The notes: generated from the letters alone by a model not told the origin. A DNA stretch of 64,000 nucleotides from Pseudomonas hamedanensis (GCF_014268595.2 NZ_CP077091.1:3950001-4014000), one strand, 5' to 3'. Counted from the first letter of the stretch, positions 19,353-28,482 are shown. Program-made: numbers and translations.

Positions 19353-19775
19353 TCAGCTGCTCTGGCAGCCCGCCGGTGTGCCCTGACCGACGACTTTGCG
19401 CTGTTCATCGTAGAGCTTGGCCCATGGCCGGAAGCCGATGCTGCCAGCCTGCAGTTGATAACGCTGGCCGGCGTTGAACTCCTTGAATTTCACGCTCAAC
19501 TGACAATCGCGCCACAACGTTTCCGCGTCGGGGCCTATGTTGGTCGCCTCCACAGGGAATTGATAACGCACCTTCAACTCATGACTGCCAGGCTGTACTT
19601 CGAAATAACGTTTGTCGATGGCCTGTCTGGCATCGACTTGCAGCGCTTGCAGCGCCGTGTCCGGTTGCCGGGCATCGAGATCGATCCAGGCTTGCGAAGG
19701 GTCCGGATCGGGCATGCCAAAATTGGCACAACCGGCCAGCATCAGCAGGCTTCCTGTCAGCATTAACATGCGCAT
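19353..19775 (-). CDS. Small lipoprotein, copy A of a paralogous pair
   Basis: 140 residues with lipobox MLAGC (Cys16) after MRMLMLTGSLL. Shared segments with copy B are QAWIDLDARQPD, YFEVQPGSHELKVRYQFPVE, CQLSVKFKEFNAGQRYQLQA and AKLYDEQRKVVGQ, with a Cys near the C-terminus. The TAAGGAG site before the ATG at 19775 is strong. Copy B follows 40 bases downstream, so the two are probably cotranscribed. Confidence 0.85.
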   Translation of the reverse strand: MRMLMLTGSLLMLAGCANFGMPDPDPSQAWIDLDARQPDTALQALQVDARQAIDKRYFEVQPGSHELKVRYQFPVEATNIGPDAETLWRDCQLSVKFKEFNAGQRYQLQAGSIGFRPWAKLYDEQRKVVGQGTPAGCQSS

Positions 19776-19834
19776 AGCGGTGCTCCTTAAGGCGGGATAG
19801 TCTTGCGGGCAGACTCTCCGAGGGATTTCTTATT

Positions 19835-20917
19835 GTGATCGGGCCGTTTTCAAGCCTTGGGTTACTTGATCGCGTTTTTGCGTTTTTGTTTCCGGGTGTG
19901 TTGTTTTTGTTGCTCAACGGTTGCGCCAGCGTCAGCTATTACGGCCAGTTGGCCAGTGGACAACTGCAATTGCTGCGCGCGCGCGAACCTGTGGAAAAGG
20001 TCATCGCCGACCCAAGCCGTGACGCAACTCTGCGCGCCCACCTGGCCCAGTCGCAGAAGGCGCGCGCCTTCGCCAGCGAACACCTGCACTTGCCCGACAA
20101 CCAGAGCTATCGCCTGTACGCCGACATTGGCCGCCCGTTCGTAGTGTGGAACGTGTTCGCCACAGCAGAGTTTTCCCTGACCCCGCAAAACCACTGCTTC
20201 CCGATTGCCGGCTGCGTTGCCTATCGCGGCTATTACAACCAGAGCGCCGCGCGGGGCGAAGCGGCAATCCAGCGCCTGCAAGGCATGGACGTGGCGATTG
20301 GCGGCGTCGAGGCTTACTCGACGCTGGGCTGGTTCAACGACCCGATTCTGAATTCGATGATGGGCTGGGGCGATGAGCGTCTGGCCACGCTGATCTTTCA
20401 TGAACTGGCCCATCAACGGGTCTATGTGCAGGACGACACCGAGTTCAACGAGTCCTTTGCCACGTTTGTCGAGCAAGAAGGCACGCGGCAATGGCGCGCG
20501 TTTCGCGGGCTGCCAGCGGAGTCGGACGCCAGGCTCAAGCAGCGTGACCAGTTCATCGGGCTGATACTCGACACGCGTTCACGGCTGGAGAAGCTGTACG
20601 CGCAGCCATTGGCGGCCGAGCAGATGCGCGAGCGCAAAGCCGCGGAATTCGAACGCTTGCGCCGCGATTATCGGGCCATGAGGGACAGCCAGTGGGCCGG
20701 GGACAAGCGCTATGACGCCTGGGTGAGCGCGCCGCTGAATAACGCGCGGTTGTTGCCGTTCGGGCTGTACGACCAGTGGGTGCCGGCGTTTGCCGCGTTG
20801 TTCAGGCAGGCTGGAGGGGATTGGTTGAGGTTTTATGCCGAGGTCGAGCGGTTGGGGAAGTTGCCGGTTGGTGAGCGCAAGGCAGCTTTGAAAGGACTGG
20901 CAGATCCAGATAGCTGA
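19835..20917 (+). CDS. Putative zinc aminopeptidase lipoprotein (Aminopep family, PF10023-like)
   Basis: 360 residues. GTG start at 19835 with GAGGG at 19820-19824. Hydrophobic signal FAFLFPGVLFLLLNGCAS with a Cys typical of a lipobox (LLNGC). The zincin motif is in LIFHELAHQRVYVQDDTEFN, with HELAH and a downstream ESFATFVEQEG that would give the third ligand. The family is annotated as predicted aminopeptidase from the motif only; activity here is unproven. Divergent from the lipoprotein pair. Confidence 0.85.
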   Translation: MIGPFSSLGLLDRVFAFLFPGVLFLLLNGCASVSYYGQLASGQLQLLRAREPVEKVIADPSRDATLRAHLAQSQKARAFASEHLHLPDNQSYRLYADIGRPFVVWNVFATAEFSLTPQNHCFPIAGCVAYRGYYNQSAARGEAAIQRLQGMDVAIGGVEAYSTLGWFNDPILNSMMGWGDERLATLIFHELAHQRVYVQDDTEFNESFATFVEQEGTRQWRAFRGLPAESDARLKQRDQFIGLILDTRSRLEKLYAQPLAAEQMRERKAAEFERLRRDYRAMRDSQWAGDKRYDAWVSAPLNNARLLPFGLYDQWVPAFAALFRQAGGDWLRFYAEVERLGKLPVGERKAALKGLADPDS

Positions 20918-20935
20918 GGTGGTTGTGAGGACCTC

Positions 20936-21001
20936 ATCGCGAGCAGGCTCACTCCTACAAGGGAAATGCATTCCAACTGTAGGAGTGAGCCTGCTCGCGA
21001 T
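20936..21001. repeat. REP doublet, GTAGGAGTGAGCC type
   Basis: ATCGCGAGCAGGCTCACTCC from 20936 and the exact inverse ending CTGCTCGCGAT at 21001, with a short 20-base middle. It lies between the aminopeptidase stop and the convergent HAD phosphatase stop. Confidence 0.93.
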
Positions 21002-21011
21002 AGCCATCTTA

Positions 21012-21662
21012 TCAGCGCTGCAAAAACGCCTGATGCAACTCGGCCAGTGTCTGGAAATGATAAGCCGGCGCCTCGGCCGTCAACTCCTCGAAACTACCAA
21101 ACCCATAGCCCACCGCCACCGCCTCCAGGCCATTGCTGCGCGCCCCGATCAGGTCGTGTTTACGATCGCCAATCATCAGGGTCTGCGTCGGATCCAGCCC
21201 TTCTTCGGCGAGCAAGTGTGCAATCAGCTCGACCTTGTCGGTCCGCGTGCCATCCAGTTCGCTGCCGTAAATCACTTTGAAATGCCGGGCGAAATCAAAA
21301 TGCCGCGCGATCTCACGGGCAAACACCCACGGCTTGGACGTCGCGATGTACAACTGGCGTCCCTGGCCGCTGAGCGTTTCCAGTAGCGGCGTCACCCCGT
21401 CGAACACGCGGTTCTCGTAGAGACCAGTGACTCTGAAGCGCTCACGATAGAAATTCACCGCGTCCCAGGCCTTGGCCTCGTCGAAATCGTAGAACTGCAT
21501 GAACGCTTGCAGCAGCGGCGGGCCGATGAAATGTTCCAGTTTGCTCAGGTCGGGTTCATCGATGCCGAGCCTGGCGAGGGCAAACTGAATGGAACGGGTG
21601 ATGCCCTCACGCGGGTCAGTCAGGGTGCCATCGAGGTCGAACAGTACGGTTTGATGATGCAT
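21012..21662 (-). CDS. HAD-family phosphatase (Gph/PpaX-like)
   Basis: 216 residues. All four HAD motifs are visible: FDLDGTLTD (nucleophile Asp at residue 9), ATSKP, the Lys in DKVELIAHLL, and MIGDRKHDLIGA. A helical cap lies between motifs I and II. Close to phosphoglycolate phosphatase-like and 5'-nucleotidase-like members; the substrate is not readable from the sequence. Its start is 27 bases from the stop of the gamma-carbonic anhydrase homologue upstream on the same strand, so the two may be cotranscribed. Confidence 0.88.
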   Translation of the reverse strand: MHHQTVLFDLDGTLTDPREGITRSIQFALARLGIDEPDLSKLEHFIGPPLLQAFMQFYDFDEAKAWDAVNFYRERFRVTGLYENRVFDGVTPLLETLSGQGRQLYIATSKPWVFAREIARHFDFARHFKVIYGSELDGTRTDKVELIAHLLAEEGLDPTQTLMIGDRKHDLIGARSNGLEAVAVGYGFGSFEELTAEAPAYHFQTLAELHQAFLQR

Positions 21663-21690
21663 GGAAATTCCTGGGCAGTGGCGAATCGAT

Positions 21691-22236
21691 TCAGAGTGTG
21701 TCGTAGCCTTCGGCCAGATGCAGGTCCTTGAGCTTCACATAGTTCGCCGCGCTGTAGGTGAAGAAGGCGTTTTCCTTTTCGCTCAAGGGCCGCACCTGTT
21801 TCACCGGGCTGCCCACGTAGAGGAACCCGCTTTGCAGGCGTTTGCCCGGCGGCACCAGGCTGCCGGCGCCAATGATCACGTCGTCCTCAACCACCGCACC
21901 ATCCATGACGATGCTGCCCATGCCGATCAGCACGCGGCTACCGACTGTGCAGCCGTGCAGCATGACTTTGTGGGCAATCGTCACGTCATCGCCGATCAAT
22001 AAAGGGAAGCCGTCCGGGTTGAACGGGCCGGCATGGGTGATGTGCAACACACAGCCATCCTGGACGCTGGTGCGCGCGCCGATACGGATCCGGTGCATGT
22101 CGCCGCGGATCACCGTCAATGGCCAGACGGAGCTGTCTTCGCCGATTTCGACGTCGCCAATCACCACCGCGGAGCCGTCGACAAACGCGCCTTGGCTCAA
22201 CTGCGGGGTGTGATTCTGGTATTTGCGAAGGGACAC
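21691..22236 (-). CDS. Gamma-class carbonic anhydrase family protein
   Basis: 181-residue left-handed beta-helix protein of the YrdA/PaaY/CaiE group. The three expected zinc histidines are seen in CVLHITHAG and AHKVMLHGC. Hexapeptide repeats cover residues 20-140 (VVIGDVEIGEDSSVWPLTV onwards). I chose the GTG at 22236 (MSLRKYQNHTPQLSQGAFVD), which fits the family; the frame is open to 22368 but that would overlap prlC. Whether it is an active anhydrase or a thioesterase-like member cannot be told. Confidence 0.87.
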   Translation of the reverse strand: MSLRKYQNHTPQLSQGAFVDGSAVVIGDVEIGEDSSVWPLTVIRGDMHRIRIGARTSVQDGCVLHITHAGPFNPDGFPLLIGDDVTIAHKVMLHGCTVGSRVLIGMGSIVMDGAVVEDDVIIGAGSLVPPGKRLQSGFLYVGSPVKQVRPLSEKENAFFTYSAANYVKLKDLHLAEGYDTL

Positions 22237-22325
22237 GATTAGTTCTCTCTCTGTCGCCGATAGCTGCGGTGAGTGTCGATTGTAATTAAGATGGGCGCAT
22301 GTTTCTTCCAGCCAAGGTGCCAACC

Positions 22326-24377
22326 GTGAGCGTGAACAACCCTCTGCTGCAGTCCTACGACCTGCCACCGTTCTCCACGATCCGTGCCGAACATGTCCTG
22401 CCGGCCATCGAAACCATTCTGGCCGACAACCGCGCTGCGATCGCCGACATCCTCAAGACCCAGGGCCAGAACCCGACCTGGGCGGGTCTGGTGCTGGCGA
22501 TGGACGAACTCAACGACCGCCTCGGTGCAGCGTGGAGTCCGGTCAGCCATCTTAACGCCGTGTGCAACAGCGCCGAGCTGCGCGAAGCTTACGAGTCATG
22601 CCTGCCGGCCCTGAGCGCCTACTCCACCGAAATGGGCCAGAATCGCGAGCTGTTCCAGGCCTATGAAGCCCTGGCCAACAGCCCGGAAGCGGCCGGCTTC
22701 GACGTGGCGCAAAAAACCATTCTGGAACATGCCCTGCGCGATTTCCGCCTGTCGGGTATTGATCTGCCGGAAGCGCAACAGAAGCGCTACGCCGAAGTGC
22801 AGAGCAAACTCTCCGAGCTGGGCAGCCGCTTCTCCAACCAGTTGCTCGACGCCACCCAGGCGTGGACCAAGCACGTCACTGACGAAGCCGCCCTCGCCGG
22901 CCTGACCGATTCGGCCAAGGCGCAAATGGCCGCTGCCGCTCAGGCCAAGGGCCTCGCCGGCTGGCTGATCACCCTCGAATTCCCTAGTTACTACGCCGTG
23001 ATGACTTACGCGCAAGACCGTGCGCTGCGTGAGGAAGTCTACGCTGCCTATTGCACCCGCGCCTCGGATCAAGGCCCGAACGCCGGTCAGAATGACAACG
23101 GTCCGGTGATGGAAGAGATCCTCGACCTGCGTCAGGAATTGGCCGGCCTGCTGGGTTTCGCCAGCTTCGCCGAGCTGAGCCTGGCCACCAAAATGGCTGA
23201 GTCCAGCGACCAGGTACTGAGTTTCCTGCGCGATCTGGCCCAGCGCAGCAAACCGTTCGCCGAACAGGACCTGCAACAGCTGCGCGCCTATGCCGCCGAA
23301 CAGGGCTGCAGCGATCTGCAAAGCTGGGACAGCGGTTTCTATGGCGAGAAGCTGCGTGAACAACGCTACAGCGTTGCCCAGGAAACCCTGCGCGCCTACT
23401 TCCCGATCGATAAGGTGCTGGGCGGTCTGTTTGCCATCGTCCAGCGTCTGTACGGCATTGAAATCGCCGAACTCAAAGGCTTCGACACTTGGCACCCGGA
23501 CGTGCGCCTGTTCGAGATCAAGGAAAACGGCCAGCACGTCGGCCGCTTCTTCTTCGACCTCTACGCCCGCGCCAACAAGCGTGGCGGCGCGTGGATGGAC
23601 GGCGCCCGCGACCGTCGCCGGACTGTTGACGGCGTGCTGCAAAGCCCGGTAGCCAATCTGGTCTGCAACTTCACCCCGGCGGACAGCGGCAAACCGGCGC
23701 TGTTGACCCACGATGAAGTCACCACGCTGTTCCACGAGTTCGGCCATGGCCTGCATCACCTGCTGACCCGCGTTGATCACGCCGGCGTATCGGGTATCAA
23801 TGGCGTGGCCTGGGACGCGGTCGAGCTGCCGAGCCAGTTCATGGAAAACTGGTGCTGGGAACCGGAAGGCCTGGCGCTCATTTCCGGTCACTATGAAACC
23901 GGCGAACCGCTGCCTCAGGACCTGCTGGAAAAAATGCTCGCGGCGAAAAACTTCCAGTCCGGCCTGATGATGGTGCGCCAACTGGAGTTCTCGTTGTTCG
24001 ACTTCGAACTGCACGCCACCCACGGCGATGGCCGCAGCGTGGCGCAGGTGCTCGAAGGCGTGCGCGACGAGGTTTCGGTGATGCGTCCGCCAGTCTACAA
24101 CCGCTTCCCCAACAGCTTTGCGCACATCTTTGCCGGCGGTTACGCCGCGGGTTACTACAGCTATAAGTGGGCAGAAGTGCTGTCCGCCGATGCCTTCTCG
24201 AAATTCGAAGAGGACGGCGTACTCAACGCGGATACCGGTCGCGCCTTCCGCGAAGCGATTCTGGCCCGCGGCGGCTCGCAGGCACCGATGGTGCTGTTCG
24301 TCGACTTCCGTGGCCGTGAGCCGTCGATCGACGCGCTGTTGCGTCACAGCGGCCTGAGTGAGGACGCGGCAGCATGA
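22326..24377 (+). CDS. prlC: Oligopeptidase A (M3 metallopeptidase)
   Basis: 683 residues; cytoplasmic zinc oligopeptidase that degrades short peptides and cleaved signal peptides. The zinc motif is TLFHEFGHGLHHLL (H470, E471, H474) with E500 in DAVELPSQFMENW as third ligand. The substrate loop SFAHIFAGGYAAGYYSYKW with its His and Tyr residues is intact. I favour the GTG at 22326 (MSVNNPLLQSYDLPPFS), which matches the family start; ATG at 22299 is the alternative. Overlaps the next gene by four bases (ATGA). Divergent from the carbonic anhydrase homologue. Confidence 0.93.
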   Translation: MSVNNPLLQSYDLPPFSTIRAEHVLPAIETILADNRAAIADILKTQGQNPTWAGLVLAMDELNDRLGAAWSPVSHLNAVCNSAELREAYESCLPALSAYSTEMGQNRELFQAYEALANSPEAAGFDVAQKTILEHALRDFRLSGIDLPEAQQKRYAEVQSKLSELGSRFSNQLLDATQAWTKHVTDEAALAGLTDSAKAQMAAAAQAKGLAGWLITLEFPSYYAVMTYAQDRALREEVYAAYCTRASDQGPNAGQNDNGPVMEEILDLRQELAGLLGFASFAELSLATKMAESSDQVLSFLRDLAQRSKPFAEQDLQQLRAYAAEQGCSDLQSWDSGFYGEKLREQRYSVAQETLRAYFPIDKVLGGLFAIVQRLYGIEIAELKGFDTWHPDVRLFEIKENGQHVGRFFFDLYARANKRGGAWMDGARDRRRTVDGVLQSPVANLVCNFTPADSGKPALLTHDEVTTLFHEFGHGLHHLLTRVDHAGVSGINGVAWDAVELPSQFMENWCWEPEGLALISGHYETGEPLPQDLLEKMLAAKNFQSGLMMVRQLEFSLFDFELHATHGDGRSVAQVLEGVRDEVSVMRPPVYNRFPNSFAHIFAGGYAAGYYSYKWAEVLSADAFSKFEEDGVLNADTGRAFREAILARGGSQAPMVLFVDFRGREPSIDALLRHSGLSEDAAA

Positions 24378-24664
24378 GCGAGGGGCCTGTAATCACCAAG
24401 AAACGCTTTATCGCCGGGGCGGTCTGCCCGGCGTGCAGCGAGCCGGACAAGTTGATGATGTGGAACGAGGACGGCGTGCCGCACCGCGAGTGCGTGGCCT
24501 GCGGTTATTCCGACACGCTCAACGAACAAGGTCTGTCGGTGCCTAAAGAGCTGGGCACGCGAGTAAACACCAGCGCCTTGAAGCCTGCGCCGGACAAAAA
24601 GGTTCAGGCGGTACAGTTCTTTCCGAACCCGAAACTGAAGAAAAAGCCCGACGAGCCACAGTGA
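24374..24664 (+). CDS. YheV-like zinc-ribbon protein
   Basis: 96 residues with two CxxC pairs, AVCPACSEPDKLMMWNED and RECVACGYSDTLNEQG, forming a zinc ribbon at residues 15-50, then a basic, unstructured tail. E. coli has the same prlC neighbour (YheV), so the link between oligopeptidase A and this protein is conserved. Translation is coupled through an ATGA overlap. Function unknown. Confidence 0.86.
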   Translation: MSEGPVITKKRFIAGAVCPACSEPDKLMMWNEDGVPHRECVACGYSDTLNEQGLSVPKELGTRVNTSALKPAPDKKVQAVQFFPNPKLKKKPDEPQ

Positions 24665-24669
24665 GTCGG

Positions 24670-24704
24670 CACCGCCCCCCTGCCGATTGTCGGATGGGGG
24701 GTGG
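24670..24704 (+). terminator. GC-rich hairpin after the prlC operon
   Basis: ACC-G-CCCCCC pairs with GGGGGG-TGGT, and inside it CCGA pairs with TCGG. It is very stable, but there is no T tract, so termination is only likely. It separates the two M3 peptidase genes. Confidence 0.55.
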
Positions 24705-24777
24705 TAACTATCTACCACCTCGCCCCTGCGCTTCCTGATTAGGCTGGTCAATCCAGCCATACTTCATGGAAGACGCC

Positions 24778-26805
24778 ATGCCTGACACCAATCCGCTGCT
24801 ACAACACTGGACGCTGCCACTTTGGTCGGCGGTGCGCGCCGAGCACCTGGTGCCCGCGATCGAAACGATCGTTGCCGACAACCAACGGATCATCAAAAAC
24901 GTCATCGCCACTCAGGTGGAGCATCCCAACTGGGACGATGTGGTGATCGCCATCGATGAAGCCGACGCGCGCCTGCACGAAACCCAGGCGGTCATCGAAT
25001 TCCTGACGGTGATCCGTTCCAACGATCCCGACTGGTTACAGCAGAGCGCCCTGAGCAGCGTTATCGCAGAACAGTTCATCGCTGCGAAAAGCACTAATCC
25101 GGCATTGCTCCAGACCTGCCAACGGCTGGCAAACAGTTCGATTGCGGCCAGCTTCAGCGCGTCACGCAAAGCCTCGCTGGCGAAGATCCTGCGTGAATTT
25201 CAAATGGCGGGAACCGGACTGCCGGGCGCTCAACGGGAAAAACTGGCGCAATTGAACGTCGAGATCGACCTCATGCAAAAGCTGTTCATGAGCAATCTCA
25301 ACGCTGCCAGTGCCGCCTGGAGCAAGCACATTATTGACGTCTCCCTCCTGGCAGGGCTGACGCCCGCCGTGCAGGCGCATCTGGCGGCCAATGCAAAACA
25401 GGCAGGACTTCCCGGCTGGCGACTGACACTGGAGCAGAACACTTATCAGCAAATCATGATTCAGGCGCAAAATCGCGCGCTGCGCGAGGAGTGCTACAGG
25501 GCGTATTGCACACGTGCTTCGGATCAGGGGCCTGATGCCGAACACCTCGACAACGAGCCAGTGTTGATGGTGTTGCTGGCCTTGCGTCACGAAAAAGCCC
25601 GAACACTGGGCTTCGACAATTTCGCGCAGTTGCGCCTGCATGATCGTATGGCCACTGACACCTCTCAGGTCAGCGGTTTTCTGCGCAGACAAATAGCGCT
25701 CAATGCCGCCTCTCTGGCGGTTGAAACCGAGGAATTGCAGGCTTTCGCTCGCGAGCAGGGCATCGAGCAGGTCGAAGCATGGGATCAGGATTTTCTGGCT
25801 GAGCAGTTTCGTCGCCAACGCATGGACGGCGCGCTGGATGACTTGCGCGAATATTTTGCGCTGGACACCACGTTGCGCAGCCTTTGCCGATTCAGCGAGC
25901 ATCTGCTCGGGATCAAAGTCAGCGAAGACACCCAGGGCGAGCGCTTCGACGATAACGTCCGCCTGTTCGAAGTCAGCGAGCATGGTCAACCGATCGGCTA
26001 CGTCTATATCGACCTGTTTCGCCGCGAGGCCGGCACTGACTATGCGTGGACGGGTGTGTTGCGCAACCGCAGAATCAATGCCGAAGGCCGACCAGCGCTG
26101 CCGATTGCCTCGCTTCACAGCAATTTTACCGCCGCAGCCGCCGGCCATGAAAACCTGCTGTCGCACCATGACCTGCGCGTATTGCTGCACGAGTTCGGGC
26201 ATTGCCTGCACCACGTCCTTACCCGTTCGCCGCATTACAACCTCTCGGGTATTTCGCAACTGAGCCGCGACGCTGCCGAATTCATCGGGCAGTTGTTTGA
26301 ACAATGGGCGCACTCGCCAGAGTTTCTGCGCTGGCTGGCCATTCATCACAAAACCGCCGAGCGCCTGTCCGAAACCCGGATAGCCACCGCGTTGACCGCC
26401 CTTGACGCACAACGCAGCCGGGAAACCGCCAGGTTATTGATGAGTGCGCTATACGATTTCGAGCTGCACCGCAGTCACGACGACGGACGCAGCATTGCGC
26501 AAGTATTCGACGACGTGCAACGCGAATTCACCCACTTGCCGATACCGGATTACTGTCGGTTTGCCAACAGCTTCGATTATCTGGCAACCGGGTACGAAGC
26601 TTCGGTGTACGCCTATAAATGGTCAGGGGTGATGGCCAGCGAAGCCTTCAAACGCTTCGAGCGCGAGGGCGTGTTCAACCCGCAAACGGGCCGGGATCTG
26701 CGCGAGACGCTGCTCTCGGGCGATACGCAGTCACTGCCCGCCGCGCTGGAAACCTTCCTTGGCCAACCAATCAGTCACGCACTGTTTGCCGGGCTGCCGA
26801 ACTGA
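24778..26805 (+). CDS. Divergent second M3-family peptidase (prlC paralogue)
   Basis: 675 residues, clearly related to the adjacent PrlC over its whole length (MPDTNPLLQHWTLPLWSAVR against MSVNNPLLQSYDLPPFS). Zinc ligands are kept: LLHEFGHCLHH (H471, E472, H475) and E501 in RDAAEFIGQLFEQW. However the PrlC block VELPSQFMENW is rewritten, and the substrate loop reads SFDYLATGYEASVYAYKW, so the counterparts of thimet oligopeptidase His600 and Tyr609 are Tyr (or Asp) and Val. The ATG at 24778 is preferred over 24766. It has its own upstream hairpin, so it is a separate unit. Probably altered specificity or reduced catalysis. Confidence 0.85.
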   Translation: MPDTNPLLQHWTLPLWSAVRAEHLVPAIETIVADNQRIIKNVIATQVEHPNWDDVVIAIDEADARLHETQAVIEFLTVIRSNDPDWLQQSALSSVIAEQFIAAKSTNPALLQTCQRLANSSIAASFSASRKASLAKILREFQMAGTGLPGAQREKLAQLNVEIDLMQKLFMSNLNAASAAWSKHIIDVSLLAGLTPAVQAHLAANAKQAGLPGWRLTLEQNTYQQIMIQAQNRALREECYRAYCTRASDQGPDAEHLDNEPVLMVLLALRHEKARTLGFDNFAQLRLHDRMATDTSQVSGFLRRQIALNAASLAVETEELQAFAREQGIEQVEAWDQDFLAEQFRRQRMDGALDDLREYFALDTTLRSLCRFSEHLLGIKVSEDTQGERFDDNVRLFEVSEHGQPIGYVYIDLFRREAGTDYAWTGVLRNRRINAEGRPALPIASLHSNFTAAAAGHENLLSHHDLRVLLHEFGHCLHHVLTRSPHYNLSGISQLSRDAAEFIGQLFEQWAHSPEFLRWLAIHHKTAERLSETRIATALTALDAQRSRETARLLMSALYDFELHRSHDDGRSIAQVFDDVQREFTHLPIPDYCRFANSFDYLATGYEASVYAYKWSGVMASEAFKRFEREGVFNPQTGRDLRETLLSGDTQSLPAALETFLGQPISHALFAGLPN

Positions 26806-27453
26806 TCAGCGCTGAACATGAGCCGAGTCGAACCAGCTTTTCATGGAGCAGATGGCGAATGCACTGGTGCTGCATTCGCCATTGACCCAGGCTTCACGCA
26901 GCCGGTCGACATCGACTTGCATCACGTAGCGCACACTGTCGCGAAAGTGCTGGCTGTCGCCAAAGCCGCCCTCGGTCATCTCCTTGAGCGCCTGCTCTTT
27001 GGTCCAGCCCTGCACCACCAACCGGTACATCGCCGCCATCAGACCGGTGCGATCAGAACCGTGCTTGCAATGCATCAGCACCGGGCCGTCGGCTTCGGCG
27101 GATTGAATCGCGCGCAAGACCTTGAGCACATCGCTGTCATCGACATGATTGGTGCGATACGGCAACTGCACCTGCTTGATGCCAGGATCCGACAGCCAGG
27201 CGCTGTCCGCTTCGGGCAGGAAATTGATCACCGTGACGACATGCAGATTTTTCAGTAGCGGCACCGCGCCAGCGCTGGGCAAGGCGCTGCGATACAGCGT
27301 CGGTGACAGGCGGAACAGGTTGAACTGCGCCTCGACTGGCTGCGCCCACTCGGCCGGGCGAGACTGCATCGCGTCGGCAGCCCGGGCGGCGATGCCATGC
27401 AACAGGGCAATCAGGGAGAAACACAACACAGGGAAAAAGCGCACTTGGGACAT
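26806..27453 (-). CDS. Exported Cys-based (DSP-like) phosphatase
   Basis: 215 residues with signal peptide MSQVRFFPVLCFSLIALLHG ending AARA. Catalytic loop VLMHCKHGSDRTGLMAAMYR contains the HCx5R signature (C129, R135). The general-acid Asp is likely in the NHVDDSD segment. This resembles dual-specificity/inositol-type phosphatases that act in the periplasm. The start at 27453 gives a clean signal peptide; an upstream TTG at 27516 is rejected. Its stop abuts the M3 paralogue stop (convergent, no gap). Confidence 0.85.
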   Translation of the reverse strand: MSQVRFFPVLCFSLIALLHGIAARAADAMQSRPAEWAQPVEAQFNLFRLSPTLYRSALPSAGAVPLLKNLHVVTVINFLPEADSAWLSDPGIKQVQLPYRTNHVDDSDVLKVLRAIQSAEADGPVLMHCKHGSDRTGLMAAMYRLVVQGWTKEQALKEMTEGGFGDSQHFRDSVRYVMQVDVDRLREAWVNGECSTSAFAICSMKSWFDSAHVQR

Positions 27454-27733
27454 GCTGGGCTGACCGTTTCGGCAATGTTCGTTGAAGGAACTGCAGCTTC
27501 GGTGTTTGGCGGTCAAGGCGTCGTGAGCAGGCCGTCAAAGAATCGTGAACCGCTGCGTTCGCGGCTTTTTTCCGCGCAAGCGGTTTTTCTTGATGCTTAG
27601 CCTGCTACCATTTGTCACATGATGTTGCAGACGTGTCGCCTTTTCCCGGGCCAGACTTCCGTCATCGCAACGCGAAATCCCTCGAGCTGCTCGCAGAAGC
27701 GGCTGACTTTTTTGCCTGATGAGGTGCCCTTCC

Positions 27734-28480
27734 ATGTCTGATCAAGATCAAGACAACCCGCGGCGTGAGTTTTTACGCAAATCCCTGACCCTGATCCCGG
27801 TGGTCACCCTGGCCAGCACCGGCCTGGGCAGCAGCGTGCTGCAAGCCGCCCCGCAAAGCGCGCCAGCGGCTGCCGCGCCACAACCTGCCTCCGCCGATGC
27901 GCAGGTTTACCAGCCGAACTACTTCACCGCCGAAGAATGGGCGTTCATCAACGCCGCCGTCGCGCAACTGATCCCCAACGATGCCCAAGGCCCGGGTGCG
28001 CTCGAAGCCGGCGTGCCGGAATACATCGATCGTCAGATGAACACGCCGTATGCCGCTGGCGCCCTCTGGTACATGCAAGGCCCGTTCAACGCCGACGCCG
28101 CGCCGGAAATGGGCTGGCAGAGCAAATTGGTCCCCAAGGACATCTATCGCCTGGGTATCGCCGCCACGGACCAGTGGGCAAAAGCCCTCAACGGTAAAAC
28201 ATTTGCCGAGCAAGACAGCGCTACCCGAGACGAATTGCTCAAGCAACTCGAAGCCGGAAAACCACAGTTTGACGCCGTTCCGGCGAAGGTTTTCTTCAAT
28301 CTGCTGCTGCAAAACACCAAGGAAGGCTTCTTCTGCGACCCAATCCACGGTGGCAATAAAGGCATGGTCGGCTGGACCCTGATCGGTTTCCCCGGCGCTC
28401 GCGCCGATTTCATGGATTGGGTGGAACGCAACGAGCCATACCCCTTCCCGGCAGTGTCGATTCGCGGCGAGAGGGCGTAA
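27734..28480 (+). CDS. Gluconate 2-dehydrogenase-type small subunit, Tat-exported
   Basis: 248 residues with a twin-arginine signal: RREFLRKSLT at residues 10-19, then a hydrophobic stretch and an Ala/Pro-rich linker. The mature part, NYFTAEEWAFINAAVAQLIPN onwards, is the small (gamma) subunit family of GMC dehydrogenases. It probably carries the flavoprotein subunit through the Tat pathway. First gene of a three-gene operon; ribosome site GAGGTG about eight bases before the ATG. Confidence 0.87.
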   Translation: MSDQDQDNPRREFLRKSLTLIPVVTLASTGLGSSVLQAAPQSAPAAAAPQPASADAQVYQPNYFTAEEWAFINAAVAQLIPNDAQGPGALEAGVPEYIDRQMNTPYAAGALWYMQGPFNADAAPEMGWQSKLVPKDIYRLGIAATDQWAKALNGKTFAEQDSATRDELLKQLEAGKPQFDAVPAKVFFNLLLQNTKEGFFCDPIHGGNKGMVGWTLIGFPGARADFMDWVERNEPYPFPAVSIRGERA

Positions 28481-28482
28481 GG

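Noticed and set aside
22596..24347. 583-codon open frame on the minus strand inside prlC
   Set aside because: Antisense shadow of a clear M3 peptidase gene; composition and lack of motifs argue against coding.
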